Assembly: GCA_001898335.1 (NCBI GenBank)
Contig: MKTS01000004.1
Span: 89,913-153,912 of the forward strand
DNA: 64,000 nucleotides
DNA from: Mucilaginibacter sp. 44-25
GTDB lineage: Bacteria; Bacteroidota; Bacteroidia; Sphingobacteriales; Sphingobacteriaceae
Reading direction: 5' to 3'
Made by a program: the position numbers and the translations under genes. The first letter of the stretch is position 1. Each line of letters opens with the position of its first letter. The notes under the pieces are model-generated. The model was not told the origin of the DNA. It made no database searches and was given only the letters and a program-made list of their open reading frames with translations. Shown here one piece after another: positions 63,487 through 64,000 of this stretch.

Positions 63487-64000
63487 AACCATTAGTGCTG
63501 TTATTAATTCTTTTCTCTGCGCAGTTTTGTAACGTTAAAAACAAAGCCATGCACACGCAGGAGCCAACAACCCCAACCATAAATGTTAAAACAACCGGGG
63601 CGGTTGGCGATGGAAGGCATGATGATACCAGGGCCATACAAAACGCTTTATCGAGCTTATCTAAAACCGGCGGAACATTATTTTTCCCTGCGGGTAGCTA
63701 TTGTTCAAGTACCATTGTGGTTCCTTCAAAACAAAACATCAGTATTAAAATAAGCGGTGTAAAAGGCCGGTCTGTTATAAAAAGGATTGGTGGCGATGTG
63801 GCCTTATTTTTCTGTGAAACACCCGGCAGTACCATTTATTTCTCCGGCTTAACGCTTAACGGAAATGCCAGCAGCGCACCCACATCCTGGAAGCGTGCTG
63901 CGAAAGGAGCTATTGCGATAGATAATGAAGTGAATGCCATATATGTATACAATGCAGAAAGGCTGGAGGTGGTAGATTGTACCATCCGCGACTTTCATGG
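63483..64000 (+). CDS. Pectate-lyase-3/GH28-like beta-helix protein, partial
   Basis: The first 172 codons of a frame that runs off the window. After a hydrophobic N-terminal segment (MKPLVLLLILFSAQFC) it reads TTGAVGDGRHDDTRAIQNAL, the signature start of Pectate_lyase_3 beta-helix domains, then short strand-turn repeats. Such proteins in polysaccharide clusters are usually lyases or tailoring enzymes acting on the polymer. It overlaps the glycosyltransferase gene by 4 nt (ATGA). Confidence 0.82.
   Translation, partial: MKPLVLLLILFSAQFCNVKNKAMHTQEPTTPTINVKTTGAVGDGRHDDTRAIQNALSSLSKTGGTLFFPAGSYCSSTIVVPSKQNISIKISGVKGRSVIKRIGGDVALFFCETPGSTIYFSGLTLNGNASSAPTSWKRAAKGAIAIDNEVNAIYVYNAERLEVVDCTIRDFH

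Overview
The window looks like chromosomal DNA of a member of the Bacteroidota, most likely the Sphingobacteriaceae (Mucilaginibacter or Pedobacter type). The grounds are Bacteroidota promoter elements (TTTG, 19-20 nt, TAnnTTTG) before several genes, few recognisable Shine-Dalgarno sites, and typical families such as DUF2027-Smr, UxaC with GH130, GAF/PAS histidine kinases, YtxH and SLBB-rich exporters. The genus is inference; no rRNA or complete tRNA is present.

Left part (1-13,900). The first bases hold what looks like the 3' end of a tRNA, a possible att remnant. A thiol/peroxide stress operon follows (ohrR-like regulator, DoxX, DJ-1/PfpI, ohr, nitroreductase), then a VIT-family metal transporter, a Blc lipocalin and an acyl-CoA catabolism pair (biotin-dependent carboxyltransferase and acyl-CoA dehydrogenase). 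An atypical SDR and an HxlR regulator diverge from overlapping face-to-face promoters. Next come a TIR-like or deoxyribosyltransferase-like possible defence gene broken by one in-frame TGA, and an arsenic operon (arsR, arsM, arsC, acr3) with two copies of the same operator.

Middle (13,900-44,300). This holds a fasciclin protein, a complete CzcCBA-type heavy-metal efflux system with its own two-component system, an MFS transporter, a uronate/mannoside catabolic cluster (GH130, uxaC, DUF5009), sensor kinases (one lacking its ATPase domain), a Pro/Thr-rich secreted protein, an M1 peptidase, stress proteins (YtxH, Csp, a DUF892-like protein), lysine synthesis genes (aspartate kinase, lysA), a phosphohexomutase, a GH29 fucosidase and a zinc-dependent phospholipase C-like protein.

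Right part (44,281-64,000). The main feature is a compact hybrid NRPS-PKS locus on the minus strand. A 2233-residue protein (A-T-KS-AT-T-aminotransferase) abuts a 1346-residue C-A-T-TE protein, and a 4'-phosphopantetheinyl transferase follows. The domain order predicts an aminoacyl starter extended once with malonate, its beta-ketone converted to a beta-amine on the enzyme, condensation with a second amino acid (pocket read by eye as glycine-like), and thioesterase release. Divergent from it, after a roughly 590-bp non-coding stretch, is an exopolysaccharide cluster (Wza-like SLBB exporter, Wzz, Wzx-like flippase, EpsG/Wzy-like polymerase, GT4 glycosyltransferase, beta-helix protein) that runs off the window.
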